64,000 nucleotides of DNA, taken from positions 62,001-126,000 of the forward strand of contig DASTGN010000009.1 in the NCBI GenBank assembly GCA_035719105.1. The letters are read 5' to 3'. Source of the stretch: UBA8389 sp035719105. GTDB taxonomy: Bacteria > Bacteroidota > Bacteroidia > Bacteroidales > UBA1402. Within the stretch, counting starts at the first letter, position 1. Each line of letters opens with the position of its first letter. Under the pieces are notes generated by a model. It did not search any database, was not told where the DNA came from, and saw only the letters and a program-made list of their open reading frames with translations. The position numbers and the translations under genes were made by a program. This document shows, piece after piece, positions 25,986 through 34,656 of the stretch.

Positions 25986-26947
25986 TGACTTTTTTCAGAA
26001 AGGCATTCCACCGATTCTGGTTGAATGCGAATGTTTTGAACCACTTCAGGACGTTTGATCAATCGAACTTTGCAGACGTTGTTTTTGGTTGTCAGGAAGT
26101 CTTTGTAATCGACCACCGCTTGAAAATCGGACGCTTTGATTTTGTTGTAAACAGATAGTCCTAGGAAAAAGCGGATGTTGACCGTGGGTGGGAAGGATAA
26201 CAAGGAGTGGCCGATGGGGAAATGCAAACCTTCGACCGGAATGGAAAAGGTTCGTTCCGTGAATTCTTCCACGCATAGGCGAACCTCCACAGTATTGACG
26301 GAGAATCGAGCTCCTTTAATAGGTTTAAGTCCGACCGTAACTACCGTCGTATCGCTTAATTCCTCCATAGAAAGAACCTGGGTTTCAACTCGTTCAATAT
26401 TTTTGAGAATGCTGGCCGGAGCAAATACCTGAACAGTCGTCGGATGAATGAAGGGAGTGTCCGCCAACAAATGTTGAGAAGCAAAATTGAGGTTGGAAAC
26501 CAAACGAACAGGTACGTTTTTTGCTTTTTTAGGGGCGAAAAAAACAGGAATGAAATCCGGTTCGATTCGAATCAATTGGGTCGTGGTCATCAATTTTTCG
26601 CGCAGAAGCGACTCGATGGTGGAGGACGGAATTTTTCCAATATCCTCTTTATGGTAGTAATCCAGAATATTGAGCCGGATGGTTAGTCCTTTGCGATGTC
26701 GATAATAATAATATAAGTTGGTGCCTTTGTCACGAACCGTTACGAAAACATAGGATGGTAGTTCGTTGGTGATGGAGATATGAGGTGGCAATTCACTGTA
26801 AATTACAGGTATACGCATTTCAACCTCACGTACTTCCTGAAGACTTTGGAGCAACCAGAAAAAACAGGAAATGGCGAGAAAAATCAAGAAAATCCGGAAC
26901 TCCCTGCTAAACGGATGTTTAACGAGTGTCCGGATTTTTTTGTTCAT
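25982..26947 (-). CDS. YbbR-like (CdaR-type) domain protein
   Basis: About 321 residues with one N-terminal membrane segment (FLIFLAISCFFWLLQSLQ) and an extracytoplasmic part carrying YbbR-like repeats (EVEMRIPVIYSELPPHI, KNVPVRLVSNLNF, TERTFSIPVEGLHFP). In Firmicutes CdaR regulates the cyclic-di-AMP cyclase; here no cdaA is next to it and the gene lies between yajC and coaE. A GTG at 26986 would add 13 residues; the ATG at 26947 places a positive segment before the helix. The role is not established. Confidence 0.85.
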   Translation of the reverse strand: MNKKIRTLVKHPFSREFRIFLIFLAISCFFWLLQSLQEVREVEMRIPVIYSELPPHISITNELPSYVFVTVRDKGTNLYYYYRHRKGLTIRLNILDYYHKEDIGKIPSSTIESLLREKLMTTTQLIRIEPDFIPVFFAPKKAKNVPVRLVSNLNFASQHLLADTPFIHPTTVQVFAPASILKNIERVETQVLSMEELSDTTVVTVGLKPIKGARFSVNTVEVRLCVEEFTERTFSIPVEGLHFPIGHSLLSFPPTVNIRFFLGLSVYNKIKASDFQAVVDYKDFLTTKNNVCKVRLIKRPEVVQNIRIQPESVECLSEKSQ

Positions 26948-26998
26948 TGGTTGCAGAAACCCCGATTTGGATGGAGAGTCTTCCACAATTTCTGGTTA

Positions 26999-27328
26999 TT
27001 ATTTCTTTTCTTCGGTTACAGCTTCGGTACCTGCAGCGAAAACAGCTGATTTTTCGACACGGATACGTACGTTTTCGGAGATTTCAATGATGAAAGAATC
27101 GTCCTTTACATCTTTAATCTTACCAAAGATACCACCGGAAGTAACCACTCTATCGCCTGCTTTGAGGGCGGCGCGAGCTTTCTGGATTTCTTTCTGCTTT
27201 TTGTTTTGCGGACGAATCATAAAGAAATAGAACACTACAAAGATCAAAAGCATCGGTAGCAGCATGCTCATCATCGAACCTTGTCCGGCTGCAGCTGCGG
27301 CTTGCAATAAAATGGTAGCTAAAGTCAT
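26999..27328 (-). CDS. yajC: Preprotein translocase subunit YajC
   Basis: 109 residues with a single membrane helix (MLLPMLLIFVVFYFFMI, about 22-38) followed by RPQNKKQKEIQKARAALKAGDRVVTSGGIFGKI, the YajC signature. YajC is an accessory of SecDF. It heads the yajC-ybbR-coaE run. Confidence 0.96.
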   Translation of the reverse strand: MTLATILLQAAAAAGQGSMMSMLLPMLLIFVVFYFFMIRPQNKKQKEIQKARAALKAGDRVVTSGGIFGKIKDVKDDSFIIEISENVRIRVEKSAVFAAGTEAVTEEKK

Positions 27329-27354
27329 GTTTTTATTTTTTTAATGGTAATGTG

Positions 27355-27362
27355 CAAATATA
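27355..27362 (-). promoter_or_regulatory. -7 element for yajC
   Basis: Minus-strand TATATTTG matches the consensus in the 61-base gap after nusB, so yajC can be expressed apart from nusB. Confidence 0.45.
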
Positions 27363-27389
27363 CATTTTTTTCGTAAATAGAAAAGGGTT

Positions 27390-28316
27390 TCAGGACTTGA
27401 ACAATTTGTTTTCCTTACGAAGTTCTGTCACAATGTGGTCCAGTGTTCCATTGACGAACAGTCCGCTCTTTTGCGTGCTGTAGGACTTGGCAATGTCAAT
27501 GTATTCGTTCAAACTGACATTGACAGGCACACCGTCAATATCCATGATTTCAGCCAAAGCCACCTGCAGGATGAGTAAATCCATCATGGCCAATCGTTCG
27601 ATTTCCCAGTTTTTGACCGCCTCGTCAATGAGTGCGCGGTATTTGTCACGATTACGGATGGTGGTGCAGAAAAGATCGGAGGCGAACTTACGGTCTTCAT
27701 CATCCTTGAACATCGGGAGCAATTCCTGATTGGCACCATTTTCCAGCTTGAAGCGCTTGATGGTTTTCATGACGAAAGTCAGGATGATTTCCAAATCGTC
27801 GTTCCAGTAAATATTCTGTTCTTCTAGGACTTCGGGCAACTCCTCGCTCTTTTGCAGGATGGACTTGAAGATTTTACGCCAAATTTCCTGATCGGCTTCG
27901 TAACTGGATTCGGGAGCGTTCATGTATTCCAGGTAGAAATCGCTCGCCAAGATGGATTCGTAAATATTCTTGACAAAGGCTTCGTGGTTGACCCAGGACA
28001 TTTTCGTATTGTTCAAATACGTGTTCAGCAATTTGTTTTTAGCCAACTGTGCAACAAAAGCATTGTCAATGAAACGAGTATTCGGATTTTTTTCTTCCTC
28101 GCTGGGTAAGTACTTGTTTCTGGCGGCATCTAATCGCTGGTAAGCGAAATCGGTTACAGCCTGAATCAGTTGCAAGAGGTAGTGATACAAGTCAGCAGCT
28201 TTTTCGATGCTGTGAAAGAATTCTTTTTCTGCCTTGGCTAGGTCTTTGGAGTCGCTTTGGTAGTAAGCGTAAACCATTTGAACCACCTTGATGCGTATGA
28301 GTGCGCGGTTGATCAT
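27390..28316 (-). CDS. nusB: Transcription antitermination factor NusB
   Basis: 308 residues, about twice E. coli NusB, as is usual in Bacteroidota. The N-terminal half begins MINRALIRIKVVQMVYAYY, a NusB-like start; the C-terminal half holds the NusB domain with WEIERLAMMDLLILQVALAEI and VNVSLNEYIDIAKSYSTQKSGLFVNGTLDHI. It helps antitermination on rRNA operons. Confidence 0.96.
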   Translation of the reverse strand: MINRALIRIKVVQMVYAYYQSDSKDLAKAEKEFFHSIEKAADLYHYLLQLIQAVTDFAYQRLDAARNKYLPSEEEKNPNTRFIDNAFVAQLAKNKLLNTYLNNTKMSWVNHEAFVKNIYESILASDFYLEYMNAPESSYEADQEIWRKIFKSILQKSEELPEVLEEQNIYWNDDLEIILTFVMKTIKRFKLENGANQELLPMFKDDEDRKFASDLFCTTIRNRDKYRALIDEAVKNWEIERLAMMDLLILQVALAEIMDIDGVPVNVSLNEYIDIAKSYSTQKSGLFVNGTLDHIVTELRKENKLFKS

Positions 28317-28342
28317 ATTTGAAGGAGCTACTTATTATGATG

Positions 28343-28350
28343 CAAAAGTA
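28343..28350 (-). promoter_or_regulatory. -7 element for nusB
   Basis: Minus-strand TACTTTTG matches TAnnTTTG, 26 bases before the start codon. No convincing -33 element. Confidence 0.4.
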
Positions 28351-28440
28351 CTACAAAAAACCGTACGGAGCGTTGATTGTTTGGAATAAAATGCTGTACT
28401 TTGAATGGTCATACGAATCAATCACCATTCGAAAACGTTT

Positions 28441-28845
28441 ATGGAACAATTCAGAAAAGAAGATTCAGAACAGCGAGACAAAGAAATCGCCTACAGTCGA
28501 ACCGTTAAGGCTGGCAAGCGCATCTATTACCTGGATGTGAAGCGCAGCAGGAACGAAGATCTGTATCTTTCTTTGACTGAAAGCAAGAAAAAGGTGTCTG
28601 GAGACCCTGAAAACCCGGATGTATCTTACGAAAAACACAAGATTTTCTTATACCGGGAAGATTTGTCCAAATTTACGGAAGCGCTCATCGATGTCATCCG
28701 CTTCATGCAGGACAACGACAGCCCTGAACCTAGCACCGATCTGGAGGAAGATCGTTTTACAGACGGCCTTTCCAACACCTTGACTGAGACCGATTTGATT
28801 GATGATGAACCAGCTATCAAGCTGAATTTGGAGGATTTCGAATAA
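28441..28845 (+). CDS. PUR family DNA/RNA-binding protein (DUF3276)
   Basis: 134 residues beginning at the ATG at 28441 (MEQFRKEDSEQ). The PUR-like fold is suggested by SRTVKAGKRIYYLDVKRSRNEDLYLSLTES and KHKIFLYREDLSKFTEALIDVIRFM; bacterial members form dimers that bind single-stranded nucleic acid. The C-terminal 40 residues are acidic and likely disordered. Further in-frame codons upstream (to 28405) are less likely to be used. Widespread in Bacteroidota; exact role unknown. Confidence 0.88.
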   Translation: MEQFRKEDSEQRDKEIAYSRTVKAGKRIYYLDVKRSRNEDLYLSLTESKKKVSGDPENPDVSYEKHKIFLYREDLSKFTEALIDVIRFMQDNDSPEPSTDLEEDRFTDGLSNTLTETDLIDDEPAIKLNLEDFE

Positions 28846-28859
28846 ACCAAGTCTTGTTA

Positions 28860-28891
28860 TTTGGTGATTCAACAGCTTTTTCATACCTTCG
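28860..28891 (+). promoter_or_regulatory. Promoter for rplY
   Basis: TTTG at 28860-28863, a 20-base spacer and TACCTTCG at 28884-28891 (one mismatch to TAnnTTTG) form a well-spaced Bacteroidota promoter, giving an 80-base leader before rplY. Confidence 0.6.
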
Positions 28892-28974
28892 CGCCGCTTT
28901 TGACACATCCGTGTGATGGGAAAAATTTGGAAGCAATATTCTAAAAATTTTTGAGTAACACAAAAACAATTCTT

Positions 28975-29559
28975 ATGAAAACTTATCAACTAACTGGTAC
29001 GCCGAGACCTGATTTCGGCAAAAAAGCGGCTAAAATTGTTCGCAATGAAGGAAATGTGCCCTGCGTACTCTACGGTGGTAGCGAAGTGGTTCACTTCTCT
29101 GCCTTGGACAACGACTTGCGCGGACTGATCTACACTCCCGAAATTTTCCTCGTTGAGCTGACCCTTGGCGATAAAAAATACAAGAGCATTTTGAAAGATG
29201 CTCAATTTCACCCTGTTAAGGACACCACTTTACACTTGGACTTCTATGAAGTATCCGAAACCAAACCCATCTTGATGGACGTTCCCGTTCGCCTGAATGG
29301 TTTGGCCGATGGTGTTAAGAATGGTGGTAAACTGAGCCAGGAACTTCGCAAACTGAAAATCAAAGCTGTATATACCGATATCCCTGAAGTTCTCAACATT
29401 GATGTAACCAACCTTGGATTGGGCAAAACCTTGCAAGTTGGAGCATTGAACTTCGACAAGCTAGAAATAGTTACCAACAAACAATCTGTCGTTTGTGCAG
29501 TCAAGTTGACTCGTGTTGCAAGAGGACTCGCAGCCGCAGCAGCTAAAGAAAAGAAATAA
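28975..29559 (+). CDS. rplY: 50S ribosomal protein L25 (Ctc/TL5 type)
   Basis: 194 residues, the long two-domain form of L25. It opens MKTYQLTGTPRPDFGKKAAK, has the 5S-binding N-domain (VPCVLYGGSEVVHF) and the C-terminal TL5 domain (PVRLNGLADGVKNGGKLSQEL), and ends in an Ala/Lys tail. A TTG at 28951 is in frame but the ATG at 28975 fits the family start. Only a hairpin terminator and 28 bases lie between this transcript and pth. Confidence 0.97.
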   Translation: MKTYQLTGTPRPDFGKKAAKIVRNEGNVPCVLYGGSEVVHFSALDNDLRGLIYTPEIFLVELTLGDKKYKSILKDAQFHPVKDTTLHLDFYEVSETKPILMDVPVRLNGLADGVKNGGKLSQELRKLKIKAVYTDIPEVLNIDVTNLGLGKTLQVGALNFDKLEIVTNKQSVVCAVKLTRVARGLAAAAAKEKK

Positions 29560-29584
29560 GCGCTTTAAGGCCTTTCAATAAATG

Positions 29585-29622
29585 AAGGGATCGGGATTCG
29601 AAAGAATTTCGATCCCTTTTTT
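29585..29622 (+). terminator. Intrinsic terminator after rplY
   Basis: AAGGGATCG (29585-29593) pairs with CGATCCCTT (29610-29618); the inner GATTC/GAATT pairs extend the stem to a GAAA loop, and six T follow. Confidence 0.9.
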
Positions 29623-29623
29623 G

Positions 29624-29631
29624 TAGATTTG
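29624..29631 (+). promoter_or_regulatory. -7 element for pth
   Basis: TAGATTTG fits TAnnTTTG immediately behind the rplY terminator, 20 bases before the pth start; its -33 region would lie inside the terminator hairpin. Confidence 0.4.
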
Positions 29632-29650
29632 TGTAAAATTTAGAAATAAA

Positions 29651-30214
29651 ATGAATTTTTTGATTGTCGGTTTGGGAAATATTGGCGAGGAATACGCACA
29701 CACCAGGCATAACATAGGCTTTGACGTTGTGGACGATTTGGCATTTGATGCCGGTGTGAAGTTCAAGACTGAACGCTATGGAGACATTGCCGAAGTGAAA
29801 GTGAAAAACCATGTGATGATTTTGCTCAAGCCTTCTACCTTTATGAATTTAAGCGGAAATGCTGTCCGTTATTGGATGCAGACCAAAAAATTACCTATTG
29901 AACAGGTGCTGATCATCGTGGACGATTTGGCTTTGCCCTTTGGCAGCCTTCGACTGCGCGGCGATGGCGGAGATGCTGGCCACAACGGTCTCAACCACAT
30001 CCAGGAAACATTGGGCACTAAAAAATATGCACGATTACGCTTTGGCATCGGAAATGATTTCCCCAAAGGTTATCAAATTGATTATGTTTTAAGCGGTTGG
30101 ACGCCTGAACAGTTGGAAACGCTTCCGGAACGCATCACTACTGCCGGAGCCATTGCCAAGAGCTTTTGTTTGAGCGGACTTCACCGCACCATGAACGATT
30201 ACAACAAACGCTGA
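29651..30214 (+). CDS. pth: Peptidyl-tRNA hydrolase
   Basis: 187 residues with the family pattern GLGNIGEEYAHTRHNIGF (catalytic His in TRHN), KPSTFMNLSGNAV, and GGDAGHNGLNHI. It frees tRNA from prematurely released peptidyl-tRNAs. Its stop and the next start share one base (TGATG), which links it to the Hsp15 gene by translational coupling. Confidence 0.98.
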   Translation: MNFLIVGLGNIGEEYAHTRHNIGFDVVDDLAFDAGVKFKTERYGDIAEVKVKNHVMILLKPSTFMNLSGNAVRYWMQTKKLPIEQVLIIVDDLALPFGSLRLRGDGGDAGHNGLNHIQETLGTKKYARLRFGIGNDFPKGYQIDYVLSGWTPEQLETLPERITTAGAIAKSFCLSGLHRTMNDYNKR

Positions 30215-30624
30215 TGGCCGGGGAAGTTCGAATTGACAAGTGGTTGTGGGCTGCCAGAGTCTTCAAGACCAGGAACATTGCTGCAGAAGCCTGTAAAAAG
30301 GGACGCATCAGCATGAATGGCAGCAATTTGAAAGCATCCAGAACCGTCAAGGTCGGCGATGTGATTCAAGTCAGAAAGGCACCCATCGTTTGGTCTTTCA
30401 AAGTCTTGCAAGCTACCGGGAATCGTGTCGGAGCCAAATTAGTGACGGAAGTCTTGGAAAACGTGACAACGGCGGATCAGCTGGAATTGTTGGAACTCAG
30501 CAAATTGAACGGTTACACTGGTAGATCGCGTGGAACAGGGCGACCGACCAAAAAAGACCGAAGAGACATCGATGAATTCGCAGAAAGTGTGGATGATGAT
30601 TTCGATTTTGAATTTGATTTTTAA
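30214..30624 (+). CDS. S4-domain RNA-binding protein, Hsp15 family
   Basis: 136 residues with an N-terminal S4 domain (VRIDKWLWAARVFKTRNIA, KKGRISMNGSNLKASRTVKVGDVI). Hsp15 binds stalled 50S-peptidyl-tRNA after heat shock, which suits its coupling to pth. The C-terminus has a basic stretch followed by an acidic tail (DDDFDFEFDF). The start at 30214 overlaps the pth stop. Confidence 0.92.
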   Translation: MAGEVRIDKWLWAARVFKTRNIAAEACKKGRISMNGSNLKASRTVKVGDVIQVRKAPIVWSFKVLQATGNRVGAKLVTEVLENVTTADQLELLELSKLNGYTGRSRGTGRPTKKDRRDIDEFAESVDDDFDFEFDF

Positions 30625-30641
30625 TTCAGAAAGGGTATAAA

Positions 30642-31496
30642 ATGGATTTGAGCATCATTATCCTAAACTTCAACGGCAAATCCTGGTTGGAAAATCTACT
30701 GACCTCGTTACAGTCGTATTGGTTGAATCAAACTCGGTATGTAACGGAAGTCGTTGTGGTGGACAATGCCAGTACGGATGACTCTGTCAGTTATTTACAG
30801 TCGCTGTCGGGTATCAGACTAATTTGCTCAGACCAAAACGGCGGCTTTGCTTACGGTAACAATCTTGCCCTGCGAAACAATCCTTCCCGCTATGTGATGT
30901 TGCTCAACAGCGATACAGAATTTCTGCCACAGGGTTCCAACTTGGATTCGTTGATTGAGTACATGGATGAGGAGCCCAACGTTGGAATTGTAACGCCGAA
31001 CTTGAGATTGGACTCAGGATTACCGGACTCAGCGTGTCATCGGGGTGAACCGACACCCTGGGCAGCTTTCACTTATTTTTCGGGGCTGGAGCGAATGTTT
31101 CCCCGAAGTAAAATGTTTGGACAATACCACCAAACGTTTAAGTCCTCTAAAATCATTCACAACATTGATGCCTGCTCGGGTGCTGCCATGTTGGTTCGGA
31201 ACGATGCCATTTCCAAAGTGGGTTTGTTGGATGAACAGTTCTTTATGTATGCCGAAGACATTGACTGGTGCAGACGTTTTAGAGAGGCTGGTTATCAGGT
31301 GATGTATTATCCTGAAGTCACCCTTATTCACCATAAATATCAATCGGGTTTGGGAAACAGCGATGATAAAATCAAAAAAGAAGTTCACAAATGGTTTTAC
31401 ATGACCATGTTGCAATACTACGACAAGCATTACAAAAAGAAATACCCTCCTTTTTACCGTTGGGCGTTAAAAGGTTTTCTGGCTTTGAAACGTTAG
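30642..31496 (+). CDS. Family 2 glycosyltransferase
   Basis: 284 residues with a GT-A fold start (DLSIIILNFNGKSWLENLL), VVVDNASTDDS, LLNSDTEF (metal-binding DxD-like site), and SGAAMLVRND ... DEQFFMYAEDIDWCRRFREAGY, as in rhamnosyltransferase-like GT2 enzymes. It has no membrane segment. Acceptor and donor are unknown; likely a cell-surface glycan enzyme. It converges on a GNAT gene with a four-base overlap. Confidence 0.9.
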   Translation: MDLSIIILNFNGKSWLENLLTSLQSYWLNQTRYVTEVVVVDNASTDDSVSYLQSLSGIRLICSDQNGGFAYGNNLALRNNPSRYVMLLNSDTEFLPQGSNLDSLIEYMDEEPNVGIVTPNLRLDSGLPDSACHRGEPTPWAAFTYFSGLERMFPRSKMFGQYHQTFKSSKIIHNIDACSGAAMLVRNDAISKVGLLDEQFFMYAEDIDWCRRFREAGYQVMYYPEVTLIHHKYQSGLGNSDDKIKKEVHKWFYMTMLQYYDKHYKKKYPPFYRWALKGFLALKR

Positions 31497-32020
31497 GACG
31501 GAAAACATTGATAGACATACACATCTTCTAATCCCTGAGAAGCTTTGTTCCACTTTCGGAGCAAGCCGGATTCTGTAAAACCACAACGTCGGAACAAATG
31601 CTGGCTGGCAATGTTCATAGCCGGAATGAATGCATACAGTTGATTCAGTTGTAGGAAATGGAAAGCATAGCCTTTCATTAGGTTTAAGGCCTCGATGGCG
31701 AAACCTTGTTTTTGGTGTTCCGCATCAATTAGAATACCGATTCCGGCGCGTAAGTGAAAGGGGTCGAAATCGTAGAGGTCAATGGTACCAACAGGCTCAT
31801 CCGTAGCCGTTTCAATAATCATTAGGCGAAGTTGTTTGGCTTCGTACAAATCCTGCCCCGAGTTTTCGATGTATTGACGGAGCACAAATCTGGAAAATGG
31901 GGTCAACGTGCTGCCAAAAGCCCACAACCGATCGTCATTTTCCCAACGATACAGGCTATCCAGGTCTTCTGGTTCCAACGCACGAAGCCGAATTCGTTTG
32001 TTTTCCAAGAGCTTATCCAT
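31493..32020 (-). CDS. GNAT family N-acetyltransferase
   Basis: 175 residues of the RimJ/RimL/SpeG-like GNAT group: IRLRALEPEDLDSLYRWEND at the start, the acetyl-CoA-binding strand and loop GIGILIDAEHQKQGFAIEAL, and ASQHLFRRCGFTESG. It shares one base with the upstream membrane-protein gene, so the two and recR form an operon. The substrate cannot be told. Confidence 0.9.
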   Translation of the reverse strand: MDKLLENKRIRLRALEPEDLDSLYRWENDDRLWAFGSTLTPFSRFVLRQYIENSGQDLYEAKQLRLMIIETATDEPVGTIDLYDFDPFHLRAGIGILIDAEHQKQGFAIEALNLMKGYAFHFLQLNQLYAFIPAMNIASQHLFRRCGFTESGLLRKWNKASQGLEDVYVYQCFPS

Positions 32021-32514
32021 TATTCTGATCCCAAATCTTCGTTGTTTTTTTCATCTTCATCTTCCGGCTTGGTCAAACCGGCTTCCATGATGAGACGTCC
32101 TCTGGAGGGCATGATAAACATGGTCAGCATGATGACCACCGCAAAAAGCATGGGCGCTCCTTTCATGATGGTAAACACATGCATGAACAGCACCAAAACT
32201 CCAAATACAAAGAAAAGTCCCTGACGAATACGTGAGTAAGTTTCGTAGCGGTTCAACCGTTTCGGAATGTCTGTTTCTTTGAGTAGGTTGGTCATTTTAT
32301 TTCGAAACCACATAAAGGTACCGGGTAGACCCAACAACATGAGTAGCAGCAAAATGGACTGCAGGGTGATGGTCAAGCCTGGTTCGAACTTTTTCATTTC
32401 GGGAGCAAAAAAGACGCTCATGACACCTAAAATAGATAAAGCTGCGTACCAAATGTACATTTCAGTCTTGAGCGATTTTACAATGGTTTGTATTTGTTTT
32501 TCGTAGATTTCCAT
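32020..32514 (-). CDS. Small membrane protein of unknown function
   Basis: 164 residues with four hydrophobic segments (about 22-38, 47-67, 100-115, 121-136) and an acidic C-terminal tail (KPEDEDEKNNEDLGSE). I do not recognise the family. It sits 11 bases after recR and one base into the GNAT gene. Confidence 0.75.
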   Translation of the reverse strand: MEIYEKQIQTIVKSLKTEMYIWYAALSILGVMSVFFAPEMKKFEPGLTITLQSILLLLMLLGLPGTFMWFRNKMTNLLKETDIPKRLNRYETYSRIRQGLFFVFGVLVLFMHVFTIMKGAPMLFAVVIMLTMFIMPSRGRLIMEAGLTKPEDEDEKNNEDLGSE

Positions 32515-32525
32515 AGTGTATTTGA

Positions 32526-33137
32526 TTAACTTTTAAATTCAATTCGATTGACAATGGAACGGCCTAAGGTGATTTCATCCGCGTATTCCAGCTCATCGCC
32601 AACAGCGACTCCACGGGCAATGGTAGTGATTTTCACATTCAGACCGACTAGTTTTCGATACAGGTAGAAGGCTGTGGCATCGCCTTCCATGGTAGCAGAA
32701 AGGGCCAACAAGATTTCGTCCGGTTTTTCGTTTCGGACGCGTTCGACCAAACTTTCAATTTCCAAATCGGATGGGCCAACACCGTCCATGGGCGAGATAA
32801 GCCCTCCAAGTACGTGATAAACCCCTTGATACTGCGCGGTGCCTTCAACAGCCATGACTTCACGAACATTTTCGACCACGCAGATGAGCAGATGATCTCT
32901 CCGGAAATCGGAACAAACCGGGCAAACATCGGAATCGGAAATGTTGTGACAATGAATGCAATGCTTGACCTCTTTCCGAAGGCGGATGACGGCGTTGCCA
33001 AACGTTGTGACCTGATCTTCCGGTTGGCGGAGCAGATGAAGGACCAACCTTAACGCCGTTTTTTTTCCAATGCCGGGCAAACGGGAAAATTCGTGGACAG
33101 CTTCTTCGAGCAGGGCGGAAGGATAGTTTGGAAGCAT
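32526..33137 (-). CDS. recR: Recombination protein RecR
   Basis: 203 residues. The helix-hairpin-helix (FSRLPGIGKKTALRLVLHLL), the zinc finger CIHCHNISDSDVCPVC and the Toprim domain (LLICVVENVREVMAVEGT) are all visible. RecR works with RecO and RecF to load RecA at gaps. It is the first gene of a three-gene minus-strand operon. Confidence 0.98.
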   Translation of the reverse strand: MLPNYPSALLEEAVHEFSRLPGIGKKTALRLVLHLLRQPEDQVTTFGNAVIRLRKEVKHCIHCHNISDSDVCPVCSDFRRDHLLICVVENVREVMAVEGTAQYQGVYHVLGGLISPMDGVGPSDLEIESLVERVRNEKPDEILLALSATMEGDATAFYLYRKLVGLNVKITTIARGVAVGDELEYADEITLGRSIVNRIEFKS

Positions 33138-33160
33138 TGGTCAAAATCGTTTAATTACTA

Positions 33161-33192
33161 CAAATATAGAGCCAAAAACTCGCTTTGTCAAA
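33161..33192 (-). promoter_or_regulatory. Promoter for recR
   Basis: On the minus strand TTTG (33192-33189), a 20-base spacer and TATATTTG (33168-33161) form a near-ideal promoter. The -33 box shares the palindrome-like TTTGTCAAA with the opposing promoter. Confidence 0.68.
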
Positions 33193-33218
33193 CGTTCGGA
33201 GAATTAATGTTACCTTTG
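33184..33218 (+). promoter_or_regulatory. Promoter for the Na/solute symporter
   Basis: TTTG at 33184-33187 and TACCTTTG at 33211-33218 (perfect -7) are separated by 23 bases; the start codon follows only 8 bases after the -7 box, so the leader would be very short or absent. Confidence 0.5.
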
Positions 33219-33225
33219 TGCTAAG

Positions 33226-34653
33226 ATGGGAAACTTGGTTATTTTACTCATTCTGCTGGGCTATTTTGGTCTGTTGATGTTGATTTCAGCCTGGGTAGGC
33301 AAATCATCCGGTAACGATGCATTTTTTACCGGAAACCGCCGTGCACCTTGGTATGTGGTCTCCATCGGAATGATTGGTTCGTCGATTTCGGGCGTAAGTT
33401 TCATTTCCGTACCCGGGATGGTTGCCGGCAATGGTTTTCTGTACCTGCAAACAGTGGCCGGTTTCTTTTTTGGCTACATAATTCTTGCAAAAGTCTTATT
33501 ACCTGTTTATTATAAGCTTGATTCGCCCAGCATTTACGTTTATTTGAAACAACGGTTCGGTGGCAGCGCCTACAAAACCGGTGCCTGGTTTTTTCTATTG
33601 TCGAAAGCAATTGGTGCTTCGGCCCGGGTGTATGTGGCGGTGCTGGTCCTGCACGAATTCATCCTAAAAAGTTGGGGGGTATCGTTTACAGCCACTTCCA
33701 TCGTGGTGATTGCCATGATTTGGTTATACACGTTTAGAAGTGGCACCAAAACCATCATTTGGACGGATTTGATCCAAACCGTATTCATGGTTGCAGCCAT
33801 GTTGCTGATGTTGCTGCAGTTCAGTCGTGGACTGGATTTGGATGCGAAGGGCATTTGGAATACCGTTTTGAACAGTGATTACTCGCGGGTATTCGAGTTT
33901 GGAGATTGGACGAACAAGCAGTTCTTCTTCAAACAATTCTTCAGCGGCATCTTCATCGTATTGGTTATGACAGGTTTGGATCAGGAAATGATTCAAAAAA
34001 ACCGAACCATTCACGATTTGGACAAGGCGCAACGAAACATGTACTGGTATGGTTTCACGTTTTTGCCCATCAACCTGATTCTTCTGGTGATTGGGGTGCT
34101 GATGTATGTTTTTGCTGCACAAAAAGGCATTGCATTGCCCAGTTCTCCGGACTCCGTGCTTCCAGTGTTGGCTACTGAGCAATTTGCAGGTGGTATCGGT
34201 GTTTTGCTCTTGCTGATCGGCGTTGTTTCAGCTACTTTTTCAGGTGCCGATTCGTCCATGACGGCTATCACGACTTCCTTCTGCATCGACATCCTTGGTC
34301 GTGAGGATGAAGTGCGAACCAGGCGTAGGGTTCATGCGTCAGTAGCCCTGCTTTTTGTGGGTATCATCCTGTTGTTCAGAGCCATAAATAGCCTGACGTT
34401 GATCGATGCCATCTATACCATTGCTTCGTACACCTACGGTCCACTGTTGGGTTTGTTTGCCTTTGGCATGTTCACCAAAAAGAAGGCCAACGACCGATGG
34501 ATTCCGCTTATCGCCTTGGCTTCTCCTTTGTTCTGCTTTGCTTTGCAGGCCTTTACCGCAAAGGTTTTTGGGTATCGTTTCAGCTATGAATTGCTAATGT
34601 TGAACGGTCTGCTTACCTTTACGGGACTTTGGTTCACTTCCAATAAAAAATAA
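33226..34653 (+). CDS. Sodium:solute symporter (SSS family)
   Basis: 475 residues with about thirteen membrane segments. Family features include GNRRAPWYVVSIGMIGSSISGVSFI, with the unwound first core helix, and ATFSGADSSMTAITTSFCIDI near residue 340 with the Ser/Asp cluster that binds sodium in SSS proteins. The solute is unknown; neighbours (recR, engB) give no hint. The next gene starts four bases after its stop. Confidence 0.92.
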   Translation: MGNLVILLILLGYFGLLMLISAWVGKSSGNDAFFTGNRRAPWYVVSIGMIGSSISGVSFISVPGMVAGNGFLYLQTVAGFFFGYIILAKVLLPVYYKLDSPSIYVYLKQRFGGSAYKTGAWFFLLSKAIGASARVYVAVLVLHEFILKSWGVSFTATSIVVIAMIWLYTFRSGTKTIIWTDLIQTVFMVAAMLLMLLQFSRGLDLDAKGIWNTVLNSDYSRVFEFGDWTNKQFFFKQFFSGIFIVLVMTGLDQEMIQKNRTIHDLDKAQRNMYWYGFTFLPINLILLVIGVLMYVFAAQKGIALPSSPDSVLPVLATEQFAGGIGVLLLLIGVVSATFSGADSSMTAITTSFCIDILGREDEVRTRRRVHASVALLFVGIILLFRAINSLTLIDAIYTIASYTYGPLLGLFAFGMFTKKKANDRWIPLIALASPLFCFALQAFTAKVFGYRFSYELLMLNGLLTFTGLWFTSNKK

Positions 34654-34656
34654 TCG

